NCBI GenBank assembly: GCA_024336345.1
Contig: JANFOG010000001.1
Span: forward strand, 3,658,001-3,722,000
Length of the DNA stretch: 64,000 bases
From: Mariannaea sp. PMI_226
Taxonomy: Eukaryota > Ascomycota > Sordariomycetes > Hypocreales > Nectriaceae
Direction: 5' to 3'
Below, piece by piece: positions 10,201-21,475 of the stretch (within the stretch, counting starts at the first letter, position 1; each line of letters begins with the position of its first letter). A model generated the notes under the pieces. The model saw nothing but the letters and a program-made list of their open reading frames with translations, had not been told where the DNA came from and ran no database searches. Made by a program: the position numbers and the translations under genes.

Positions 10201-13200
10201 GGAATTTCTGCACGGCGTTTCTCGTAGCGGCTCTAACATCGATTGGCATTCTTGGATGCTATGTCATGCATCCAGCCCCATCCTCCTCACTGATACCTTT
10301 TCTTGCCCACATGGCTGATCGTTTCGACCCCGAACGACCTGTGACAGGGCAGTCATTTGCCCAACGAGAAACATGGTACCCTTCGACGACAAGGAAAATG
10401 GCCACCTGTCGGCTTTTCTTGCACTTTGATCCCCCACATCATATGCACACCATCGTTCCGACAACTGGATGAGTAAACCTGAACTGCTCGAAGCCGAATA
10501 TGTCGTACACCTTGAAGCTTGCCATCGGCTGAGGTGCTTGCCTGCGTCCCTGCTCGAGGAGACGGACCTCAAGAGCATGCAAGCAAGCAAGCCAGAGGCC
10601 TCACCTTATTACAGAATATTAAGTGTTCGGTGTGGGATAAGTCATTGAGATAGACGGATCTTTCAATTCTAGAAATCTCTGAAGACCCCCCTTCCTGCCG
10701 ATCTACAGGGACCAAAGGGCGTGAGAAACGGACCTGATACAGCGATGCGACGATCCTTTACTGGACAACGACATGGGCTGCAGGAGATCGAGGACCCTGG
10801 AAGAGGCCAGCGCTTGGCTAATAAGAGATACTAAGATAGTAGTGGAAAATGCTCAGAAGCATCAGAGTGTGCGACATCCGCCTTGGCATGTGGACCTGAC
10901 AATGTCCATCTTTTTGATGTCCCCATAACTCAATCAAACTAACCCATCCTCGTAGAGCATACAGGATTCCGACAACTATTGCAACGATGCTGCAGCAGTA
11001 GTGGAGCGTGGTCAGGTGATCCCACAATGTCGTATATGGAACGGGGAGACTATTTATGAATAAGTAGATTTTTTTTTTCGACGATTTGGGCTTGCTGAAT
11101 AAAACGCTGGGTAGCCAGGCCCGAAGAGTACTCTGGGAAAATCTGTCATTGAATGGGACGTAGATATAACTAGAGTTTATGACTCCGGTCATAGACATCT
11201 CCTGTGACAAGTAACGCGTAGTTCCGTTTCATCTTGGGGGGGAATCAGTTCCTGGTCTGACATCTGAGCCACTGCCGATGCCGTGGGTGTACAAGAATAG
11301 CACAAGAATAAACTTAAAAATGTAGAACCATAATGTTTGCAAGAAATTCATAATGGATAAACTTATGGTAAAGTTGAAGCAGAATATGGCACTCGCTCAG
11401 AGCCTTTCTACTGATTACAATATCAAGGATGTCACCTCCTCAAAAGGGGATGTTCTCCGGCTGACGACGACGAATATTGCAGTGCAAAATTTCATGTGAG
11501 ATTAAGATTAGCTCACGGCCTCGGCTGATACAGCCGTGGAAAAAGAAAAGCAATAAAAAAACGCAAAAAAAAAAAAACCTTTGCGCTCAAAGCTGCATCG
11601 TGGAATACAACGCATTGTTCTGGATCGTGCATGACACGATAGCTCGGTAGTTTATCATCCGTTCAACGGAGTGCGTTCTCCCGTTGTCTGCTGGGTCCCG
11701 CCACTGCCTGGATCAGCTAGGCTGCCAAGAAACTCCACGTCGATGATATGGTGACTAGCCGACTGGTGGACTTGAGAGACGGGGATGTTCTTATGGCTCG
11801 CACTACAGTACAGGGCGGCTCCAACGCTTCTGTCTTCCTGGGGGAGAATGGGCGTGGATGGACCGTCCCTGACTTGCAGCTGTCAATGTCTTCTCTCCCA
11901 TTGCCATTGTTGACCGCGGCATGATCTCAATTGGGATTGGGAGCATGGCAAAGCGGCGGTCTCGGACTTTGTGCGGGCCGTGGGGGGTGTAAATGAGGAG
12001 GCTCAGCAAAGCACTGACCTGGCAATGAAAGACAGCTGGATGTCTCCCCTGAAAGTGGCGTTGTTGGTTTGCTTGGTTGATTGCAGGCCGCGGGCCAATG
12101 GTACCCTAATAAGAGGAAAACGGAGAGAGTCTTTCACAAGGTGTTTGTACGGCGCGAGGGAATAGGTCAGATAGGGGTAAATACAGTCCTGAATGGATAA
12201 ATACTCGAGTCATTTTCAGCTTCGCACAACGTCCGTACATAGTACGACAGAGAAGCCGTTAGCCGAAAGTTTTGATACGAGAATCGGAGGACATCTTAGG
12301 TATTCACCAAAGGGGAAAAAAAAGGCCTGTGTACCCATACATCATTATTTGTAACTCGTATTGACTTGGTTTCCCTCGCATTCCTTTTCAAGGCTATCCT
12401 TCCCCTGTTGGCCTATCATCGAGCCTAGCAACACTTCAACTTTGACAAAGGTTTAAGCGTGGAGGTCGATCGGGGCTTGCCGATCTCCTTCGGCTGCTCT
12501 GCTTACAGTATGACACCGGGTCGTTGTTGTTAGCCAATTGAGTCACCCATCAATCACAAGCGAGCATCATCGTAGCTCAATGCAGCCCGGCTAGTAGGCC
12601 CTACTCCAAGTACTGGTACTCCGTAATTATCTGAGGACAACTACAGGAGACGCTCGGGATTGAAATAATTACTGTGGGGAAGCACAATTTTGAGATTTAA
12701 AAAAGGGAAGGCATAAAATAAGATAATTGAAACAATCCCATAGTGATGGATCCGTTGATCAACCATCCTACACTCTTTGTCAGGCTTTGATCCCCTGCGT
12801 CTATCTCCTTCCTCTTCCTCATTCTCTTATCATAGTGTTTTCTCTTCTCCCTGACAGTCTGCCCAAATCACATCTGCCAAAGCTTTCCTAGCTCAGGCCC
12901 AAACCCGCAGTGAGCCACTATGTGGAACTCATCCTTAGGGAGGTCTAGTCTCCGTCTTTTTTGGTGTCATTCCGACCTCCCCCCTGCCCGACACTGGCTG
13001 TCCTTACAATGGTAGTGGGAGTGGCTAGAAACCTTGGTTGAGGACTGGACGGCGTTCTGCATCCGAGTCCGCAACCTGCGGTACTATTGTTTTGCTTTTC
13101 ATGTTTGTTACTTAGAGCTTTCTCGGCAGAGGTACTGTACAAGATGAGCTGGAACCGTGTTTAACGAGGCTTGCATAGTGCCGGACTGGTTCATCGCCGC

Positions 13201-14044
13201 AACAAGCGTGGCACTTCTTCGTTCTTCTTGAACTGTTTGCAATCAGGGTTGTCTCTTCTTGGAGGACGGATAAGAAAGTTGGAAGACGGGCACTTTCCCA
13301 TACAAACTGGTCTGCAAGGTACTAATGTACCATTTTGGGAAGTACATACAAAATCTAGAAAAAAAGACGGAGGCTGCATTAGTCTCGATAGTGTCCCAGC
13401 GTGCCTTCCATTCTTCCTTCGTGGGACGTGAATGTACTCTACCTCCTAAAACTAGCATTTTTGCATGGAGAGCGCTGTACATCTAGGTACTTCCATAACT
13501 CGATACTCTGAACTTGCTCAATGTCTCCTGTTTCTTGTCTGCTGTTTTGGCCTGGGCCACCGTCATCTCCACCCAGTCAGCAGCCAGGATTCAGGGACAC
13601 CTACACCCTCCTCGGGGCTTTGCTCCACCTTTGGGACGAAACCCAGCACTCTCCCGGCTCCCACGCTTCTCCTCTGTCAATCAAGCCCACCCAGTCCCAT
13701 TTCATTCCTCTCCACCAATTCATCCGTCATCCAGCCATCATCTTGTCCAACCTTTATCCGTACCTCTCCATCCTTGAGTCGGAATCCCTTCATTGAACCA
13801 GTCTCGCCTCGCCTCGTGTAGATCGCGCTCCCCTCATTCATTCCGCCCCTCGTTCTTGACATTCTCGCTCCCGTACTATTATTGCTCGACTCGCCATTGA
13901 CACAGGTCCCCCATGAATCGTCAAATTCTTCCCGATCGAGAGCCCCTGTGAACCTCTGCAAACCCGATCCAATCGACGAGGCTCATTTAGGCTACGCCGT
14001 TGTAGGCGTCTTCGCCTCTTAAGGAGGCCTTCCTTCTTCTTGCC
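7266..14044. other. 6.8 kb stretch without a convincing gene
   Basis: This separates two divergent genes. Many short open frames occur on both strands, but none has a recognisable domain, coding-like repeat of splice signals, or a family match. Part is surely leader and promoter: CT-rich DNA from about 13600 to 13900 precedes the ATG at 14045, and GT-rich DNA around 7440-7470 lies behind the ATG at 7265. Homopolymer A/T runs are scattered near 9181, 9811, 11067 and 11566. A minus-strand frame at 11210-10818 with one hydrophobic segment is the best leftover candidate but is not supported by anything else. Long non-coding transcripts cannot be excluded. Confidence 0.5.
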
Positions 14045-16312
14045 ATGGACTCTAACGGCAAGGCTTCCGACATTGAGCACCGTTCTTCACTCCGACGTTC
14101 CCTGAGATTGTCTACCGGCCCAAGTTCTGACGGTGACGATGACTACGATTTGAATGCCATGATGGTTGCCGACGGCTTCCGGCCTTCCGACCATGATAAC
14201 AACTCTTTCGCATCCGCCTCTCGGTCGTCACAACCCCGTTCCGAAGACGTGTCTCCCTCTACGCCCACCGCCGAAATACCAGAGCCAATTTCCAGCACAA
14301 CCCCCCAACAACATCTTCAGCCGAAAGGGTCTCCCGGCCAGACATCCTCAATGAGAACCCGCCCATCAAGTATATCTAAACCTCCCCGAAATCACGACTC
14401 TCTCACGCTTCGAAACGATGGAACGAGCTCTGCGCCTGTCAACCAAACTCACGGCGCCCAAGCATCGACGATATCTTCCGATGATCCCGTTATGCGGGCT
14501 GAAAGTCCCTATAGAGGGCCCTTGGGTCCTTCTCATCCCTACCAAATGTATCCGCAGCGCACGATGAGTGTCAATTCAACTTCGACCGCAGCACCGCAGC
14601 CTGCGCCCGTCATTCCTCAGGATGGATCCTACAACGGCCCAGGCCCAGCACATCCATACGCCCTGTACCCCCAGAGTACTGTGCCAACAAACGACTCATC
14701 TAGTCAGATTCCTGTAGGGTTCAACAACATGGGGAACACTTACCAACGACAGATTGGTCCGGATGGTGAAGAGGCTGGTGATATGATTGGCCCATTAGGC
14801 CACATGGAGGAACTTCCACCCTATTCTAGGTATCCTGACAATGCCTTTGTTCCAGAAAATACAACGGCGTCGACGACAAATACGAGAGAAACTTCGGCAC
14901 CGGACGCCAGTCCGGCAACAACAGAGCCAATCCCTGACCCAGACCGAACAATATCAGGCGCCGGTGGAATCGGTATAGCCACCCGTGATCCGGAGTTCTC
15001 ATCCACCGAGGATGACTTAACCATGCCTCGCACCCGCCCTTCTGTGAGGAGCAATCAGTCAACTCCTAGTCAACATGATGTCAACACAGCGGCTCGCGAT
15101 GCTGCAGAGAAGCCTAAAATGAGCAAATGGGAACGGCGGGGAAAGAAGAAGCTCTGGAACATCATTCCATACTGGGCCATTTGCCTAGTAGCACTCGCCC
15201 TGATAATCATGGGAGTTGTGATGGGTGCCGTTCTCGGAACTCTACTCACACGACACAAGAAGGGGCCTCCTCCATCTCAAACGTAAGTGGTTACATTCAT
15301 AGGATCGAATACTTGATTGACCTCATCCACTGACAGGAGTTGCAGTTCACTACCCTCGAAACCCACAGGCGATGTTACCTATTTGACATCCATGCCAACT
15401 GACTTGGCTCAAATTGCTACAGGTCACTACGGTCTTCCACCTTTCAAAGTCAGCCAGGAATCGAAATCTTGTATTAACGACACCACCAAGGCGATTGCTT
15501 GGAGTTGCCAAATGCCCTTTTCGTATTATTCCATGGATGTGTTGCCCAACAAGAACAGCAGTGCCTCGCCCTTGTCAGGTTATGAATTGGTGATGGCCGC
15601 TTTTAATGCTACCAACGCAGAGTTTATTTGGGGCGCTCAACCACCTAGTATCTTGAAACCTGCTACTCTCACTTTGGTTTATGATACTTATGAACCTGGA
15701 CGTGGGCCTGCCTGGTGGACCACATACCAGTACAACAAGACAGTCATCATATCCGACAGTGATTTTTCATCACTAAGCCAGCGTGGATGGGATCACGATA
15801 ATGATCATCCTTTTTCTTCCCCGGGGCAGTATCAAAAGAAGAATAAGGGAGCAAAAGAGGGGGACAAGCCATGGATCTGCACCTGGCCTGATGTGACAGT
15901 CGAGATATTCATCTACCCGAAGCAAAACATAAGTTCTCACTGGCCGACAACTTCAACATATTCCGCGATGACTCCAACTGCAACAGGCCCAAATCCCTCG
16001 GCCACATACCAAATACCCCCTTACTACCCCAAAGTTTTGAAGATGTTGGAATTACGATACGTGTTCGACAAAAGTCAAATCGCCTTTTGCAGCCATGTGG
16101 AGATAGTGGATGAAGGGAAGAGCTTCATACCTGTCAAGGATAAAGATGGGAACCCTGAGGAGGTCACCATCCTTGAGGATTATCCCTGGTCCAAGAAGCT
16201 CTACAATCGACGGTATCGACATATACCAAAACGATGGATGATCCGTGATATGCTCGCTAGAGGGCGGTCACTTGAGCTTACCAAGTGTGGTTGCTTGTGG
16301 TGGTCAACATGA
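14045..16312 (+). CDS. Single-pass membrane protein with long disordered N-terminus and PPxY motif (DUF7820-like)
   Basis: Two exons, 14045-15282 and 15337-16312, giving 737 residues; the intron has a GTAAGT donor and the join reads QTSCSSLPS. The start has good context (gccATGg). Residues 1-370 are Ser/Thr/Pro-rich and probably cytosolic. They contain two related segments, GPLGPSHPYQMYPQ (near 158) and GPGPAHPYALYPQ (near 198), and an LPPYSRY motif near 257 that matches the PPxY sequence bound by Nedd4/Rsp5 WW domains. A basic stretch precedes one membrane helix at about 375-397, which favours a cytosolic N-terminus. The C-terminal 330 residues would be outside or luminal, with several Cys and Asn-glycosylation sites. 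I recall a fungal domain of unknown function (DUF7820) with this layout but cannot confirm it. No enzymatic motif seen. Confidence 0.75.
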
Positions 16313-17488
16313 CATGGTGATGAAGTACTTTTCTGGGCCCTCAGAGGCGCATTTTACTACAATCATTTTCATGAATCTCGACATCAACTTCAAATTTTGA
16401 GATCCGGGTATAATATGCGCTATTACGCCTACTCGGTCATCCTTTCTCGATTTGACGCTACTTTTGACGCCGGTGACGTGTCGCAGAGCCTTATTACTGG
16501 GTTATTATTGGTTCCTCTTTCTTTGAGATACACACAGGATTGCGTGTTTCATCTTGGATCACTATATGGCGAAATGATTTATTGGAGTTTTCGGGGGGGA
16601 GGGGTGTTACTCTTTCGTGGTACGGGCTTCGGGATATTGTAGTTGAGTGTTCAGGATTTCCAGGCTTTCTTTTCTTTATACGACATGATGCAAGTTTTAT
16701 ACCGAGGACCAAGGAGGGAAATGGAAAAATTGATACTGCATATTGATTTGCAGTTTTGTTTGCGCATATGTAGAGTAGGCGAAAATGATGTGGCTTATCA
16801 GCGAGCGTGAGTTTTGAACTCAGTTGTGGAGAGCAGTTGAGTGGCAGCGCAGCTCGTGAACTACCTTACTAGGAGTATATTACATGAACATATTTTGAAC
16901 AGTGCTTATGCCGAAGCCGTTTGCCATCTGAGAATGAAAAACATTAAAAAGAATTGAGCTAGACCTCATTTCACATCGTTACACTTTCATATGTCTTGGG
17001 AGAGTTGGAAGTGATCCTTGTATAATTTATCTAATGATTTCCTTCGGATCTGCGCTTCGACTGGCTACTCTGGGCTATGATTCATCTTCTCAAGATTCGT
17101 CAAATCTTGATGTTGACCAGATCCTGCGTGTTATGCTACTTTCTAAGCAAAGAAGCAGAAGAGGCAGAGGGAGAAATCGCGCGCCCAATCAAAGGCGGCT
17201 TCTGTATCATGACGAGAGGACTATTGGAGGAGTCAAGTTAACTCACTCATGGAGTATCCATCAATACGTTGTTTGGCTGAGGTGATATGAACAAGAAATT
17301 GCTCGTGACCGAGAGGTTCCTGAGAAACTTCTTGTTGCTAAAGGGGTGGGAGAGAGGGAGGCCAACTGGTTGATATGTACCTCACCATTCGTAGACTGGC
17401 CCATAGTTGCATCCGGAGCGTATTTGGTTGTGGTGTTGGGAATGTGACTACCATATGACATAGTCTCGATCTGAGTGTCAGGGACACG
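16313..17488. other. Convergent intergenic region
   Basis: Holds the 3' ends of the membrane-protein gene (+) and PEX20 (-). AT-rich, no coding sequence or repeat of note. Confidence 0.6.
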
Positions 17489-18695
17489 TCAATGGGTGTT
17501 GTCAAGCTCCTCGCCGTTATCATCGACAACTCGAATCTCATTGTCAATAACGTCCTTTTTACCCTCAGCAAACTGAGTCATGAGCTCGATAAACTTGGAA
17601 TTCTTCCACTTCTCGCCCTGCTCGTGCTGAACTGACTTGAGGAGATCACTGGCAGCCTCAGCAATCTCAGACTTTTGCTTGTCTTTGTGGACGGTGGTGG
17701 TGTCGGTAGCGTCGGTATCAATGACATTCTCCTTCTCCTTGCCCAAGTCATTAAGGGCAGCCTCCTGTGCATCAAGGGAGAGAGATGCGATATCGGATGT
17801 GATTGCAGCGGCTTCTTGGGAGGCAATAACGTTAATGTCCTGGTCGGTGGCGGTAGCGTTAATAGCAGCACTTTTCTCCACGGATGTCTCCTTGGCAGTA
17901 TCGGCCTCGGTAGCCTCGAGCTCCTCGGCCATGCGTTCAAGAATAGCGTCGATCTGAGCCTCAGCGCGGGGTCCATTCACGGCCATCCAGTCATCCATGT
18001 GGTTGACAAATTCTGTCTCCGCAGAACCACGTTGAGAAAAGGCAGCTTGGGGATCCATGAAGCCACCGTTGGTAGGACCGTACAAGGGGGCAAAGCCACC
18101 GTTGGGAAGATTGGGAACAGCTTGGTAGCCGAAAGCACGCTCCATCTCGAGGTTCATGGGCGCGGCGTGATGACCCATCGATGAGAGCTGGTTGGGCTGG
18201 TTGGGCATCATGTGCCGAGGGCCAAGGGGCATAGGAGCCTGTTGAGCTCCAAAATTCGGAGCGGATTGATGCTGGTGAGCAAAGAGGTTGAACTCGGTGG
18301 CCCAGTTGTTCTCAGCAGGAGGAGCCCGGGCATTATGAACTGCCTGCATCTGGGGAGCAAAAGTAGGGCCTTGGGGACCACCCAGTGCGGCGGCATGGGC
18401 AGCAACTCGGCCAGCGGCATGATTATCTTGCAAGCCGGGGAGAGTAGCAGGACCATTCATAAACTGGTTGAAGCCATTGTGAACCTGGCCAGCCTGAGGA
18501 GCGGAACGGAACGACTGGAGAGTTGTGAGTTTAGCTGTTACTTTACAGAAATGGAATAAGAAAGGGTCAACATACGCCGGGGCCTTGAGCACCAGGTCGC
18601 CCAACTAGACGATCTTGCTGACGGCTAACATCTCGGCCCTGCTGATCAATGAGACGCTTGAAGGGAGTCCCCGTGCTGCAGGAAGCATCGGCCAT
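17489..18695 (-). CDS. PEX20: Peroxin 20, PTS2 co-receptor
   Basis: Two exons, 18695-18576 and 18514-17489, giving 381 residues. The intron (GTATGT donor, CTCCAG acceptor) joins AQGPG to SFRSAPQ. Pex20 works with Pex7 to carry PTS2 proteins to the peroxisomal docking complex and is then recycled. Family marks are visible: MADASC at the start, with Cys6 in the place of the ubiquitinated recycling cysteine; the QQDRL segment at residues 26-30; a WxxxF motif, WATEF, at 111-115; a second Trp motif (DDWMAV); and a C-terminal Pex7-binding type segment, KWKNSKFIELMTQF, near 342. The protein is otherwise low in hydrophobic residues, as expected. It is divergent from SEC13 across about 1 kb. The same window encodes a probable peroxisomal amine oxidase, but that one uses PTS1. 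Confidence 0.93.
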
Positions 18696-19693
18696 GTCGA
18701 GAAGCGGATTGAGGAGCAATTCTCAGGTAAAAAAGAAGAAAGTGAGAAAGAGAGGAAAGTAGCGGTAGTGGAGAGAAAGAGTTGAGAAGAAGGAGGAGAA
18801 GCAAGAGGAAGAGGAGGGAAGTGGAGTGAGGTTGAACCGAACTGGACTCTGAGAAGTAAAAAGGTGGAATGGCAGTGAAGCCGGACGAAATGAAACCGAG
18901 AATGTGCCTCGGGCAATTAGTAAAGGGTGACTTGTAGGTAGGAACTGAGAGAGAACAGAAAGGTCGCAACCTTAAGGGGTATCCTGAAGCACAAACAAGA
19001 AGAATGAGGTCTAATGTACAAGACGGGACGAGATAGAATGAAGAAAGTGAATTGGAATAGGAAGAATTTGGCGGATGAAAAGCGAGAGGTAGATGTGAAG
19101 GGGGAGGGTGGAGTGAAGATTGGAGCTGGAGGGTGACGGGAGAAGTAGAGTGAAAGCCTGTGCCCGAGTTTACAGTGTGGCTTTCCACGATGAATAGAGG
19201 CAGATGACAGTCAAGGCGAGCACAGCGCTTACTGTACTCTGGCTTGTGATTGCCCCTCTGCTGGAAATGCCCGTGCCTGGGGGGGTCTGGGGGCACTGAT
19301 TAGTGGATTCGCCCTGAATGCTAGGCACTGAAGAACCCTTCAAGCGCCCCCTCTCCCCTCACTAGCACCCCAATTTCTTTGTCGCTTCGCAGTCGACCCT
19401 CGGCTGAACCATCCTCGCCACCCCGGGATCCCGTTAGAGAGATCCACATCCACTCTCTCTCTCCCCCTCCAAATTAGTCTAATTGCACTTGACCAAGGCG
19501 GTAGGTGGGGGATTCTCAGTCACGCCTCCTGTCACGTGCGACCATGCCAGCGGGCCAGCTGTCTCGAAAGACGCCACGAAGCTTGAGTTCCTGAGTCGAA
19601 GCTCTACGTCAGGGTGGTATCGTGTCAATCGATCAACTCAACTTCCACCAACTCACCTCCTTACGCTGACTATCCGGCGTTAATTTCACAACA
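18696..19693. promoter_or_regulatory. Divergent PEX20 / SEC13 promoter region
   Basis: About 1 kb between two divergent ATGs. On the PEX20 side (about 18720-18900 and 19020-19140) the minus strand is strongly C/T-rich, a common leader type in these fungi. On the SEC13 side there is a CTCTCTCTC run near 19455. A long open frame crosses the PEX20 leader on the minus strand but is only a product of the biased composition. Confidence 0.55.
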
Positions 19694-20912
19694 ATGGTAC
19701 GCCAATGAAATCTACAATGGCCCTATTGGGCTACACATTTACACCTTGCGCTCCCTCTCCCTTACCGTCTGACGGAGCTAACTCCTTATCCCTTTAGGCG
19801 GCCCCCCAAGTCATAAGCAACTCTGGTCATGATGACATGATTGTACGTCCTTCCCACCCATCTCGAGGCTCAACATGGTAGCGCAATGGCTTGTTAGAGC
19901 TTCTTCAGAAATATTCTGCCCATCTGAGCCCAGGCATGCTAACAGATGGGACAACTGCTGCAGCATGACGCCGTCCTCGATTACTACGGCCGCAAACTGG
20001 CTACCTGCTCGAGCGACCGAACAATCAAGATCTTCGAAATCGAGGGAGATAAGCAACAGTTGATAGAGACTCTCAAAGGGTTAGTCACCGCGACCATGGT
20101 CCATAGACAACTTACACGGGGGGCAAATACACTAATGACAAACCCACCATAGACATGAGGGAGCCGTTTGGTGCGTCGCCTGGGCTCACCCCAAGTATGG
20201 AAACATCCTGGCGTCGGCGGGATACGATGGAAAGGTATTCATCTGGAAGGAGCAGGGCGGCCAGAACAACTCGTCATGGCAGCGCATCTACGATTTCCCC
20301 CTCCACAAGGCCTCAGTCAACATTGTCTCCTGGTCTCCCCACGAGGCTGGGTGCCTCCTAGCTTGTGCATCTTCCGACGGCAATGTCAGCGTCCTCGAGT
20401 TCAAGGACGGCGTTGTCGACCACGTCACCTTCCCTGCTCACGGTTTGGGCGTCAACTCGGTCTCTTGGGCTCCCGCTGTTAGCCCCGGCAGCATCGTAAG
20501 CAGCGCCCCCGGGCCCAACGCTACCGGCAACCGACGATTCGTGACTGGAGGCTGTGACAACGTTCTCAAGATCTGGTCTTTCGACCCCGCATCGCTCAGC
20601 TATACCCAGGAGCGCGAGCCCCTCACTGGCCACACCGACTGGGTCCGCGACGTCGCCTGGTCTCCCACCGTTCTACAGAAGTCGTACATTGCCTCCGCTT
20701 CGCAGGACAAGACGGTGCGCATCTGGACCTCGGATCCTTCCAACCCCAACCAGTGGGAATCCAAGGTCCTCAACTTCGAAGCTGCCGTGTGGCGCGTCAG
20801 CTGGTCGCTCAGCGGTAATGTCCTGGCTGTCAGCGGCGCTGACAACAAGGTATCGCTTTGGAAGGAGAATCTACGAGGCGAATGGGAGTGTGTTAAGTCG
20901 ATTGAGGAATAG
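19694..20912 (+). CDS. SEC13: Sec13, COPII coat and nuclear pore beta-propeller
   Basis: Four exons: 19694-19696, 19798-19842, 19964-20079 and 20153-20912, giving 307 residues. The first coding exon is only the ATG. The protein reads [15 protein letters not shown], then [18 protein letters not shown], the well-known Sec13 start, then six WD-type blades with landmarks such as [28 protein letters not shown] and [13 protein letters not shown]. Sec13 pairs with Sec31 in the outer COPII coat on ER exit sites and with Nup84-complex and SEACAT partners. For exon 3 I chose the acceptor at 19961-19963 because it gives the conserved DDMI-HDAV junction; another AG at 19944-19945 would insert six extra residues in frame. 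Length matches the family. Confidence 0.95.
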
Positions 20913-21475
20913 ATGGGAATGTAGGGCTATCACTATCTTGGGGGATGAGGGAAGGGGGAAGGTGAGGTGCAAAGGCGTTCAAAGGCAAAAAACCGGGTGG
21001 ACATCTATCATGGCCTGAAGAGTGGTATTGAGGGGGGGGAACTGAGCCATGCCCGGCTCGATCATCATCATACAGAGCCATAACTAAACCTTACGACAAT
21101 AGTGCATTATTTTGGACGAGAGCTCGGTTCTGGGAGTCTAGCTCTGAAGTTGAGCGAGAGCGATTTGATACCTTCGGGCCATATCTCGTGGCCATTGTCG
21201 ATGGGAGACGAATTGGGGGAGAGCGAACTATATAGTAATGGACTAAACGATATACACGTGTTTCTGCGTCATTCATATAGTAAAGTACTGTTCTAGCTAA
21301 GACCGTTATAGTCGGTATCTCATGCAATGCCTGAATATATATATATATATATATATACCCCAATGCTCAAAACGCCCAAAGAATGGTGAAAAAGAAGAGT
21401 AGTCGTAACTTCGTATACATCAGAGCCGCAAGGGAAGTCTTCCCTCCCTCACACGATGGCCCATACGTAGGATCG
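20913..21475. other. Convergent intergenic region with TA repeat
   Basis: Contains the 3' ends of SEC13 (+) and the quinoprotein gene (-). A TA dinucleotide microsatellite lies at 21335-21357. No gene seen. Confidence 0.6.
21335..21357. repeat. (AT)n microsatellite
   Basis: About eleven AT units in tandem in the 3' intergenic region between two convergent genes. Confidence 0.9.

Noticed and set aside
10818..11210. Minus-strand 130-codon frame with one hydrophobic segment
   Set aside because: No conserved domain, no clear ATG at the head and no splice partners. Kept only as a remark in the gene-free stretch.
18646..19296. 216-codon minus-strand frame over the PEX20 start
   Set aside because: It begins with GTG and follows a C/T-rich leader; the composition makes long frames likely, and PEX20 itself uses a different frame.
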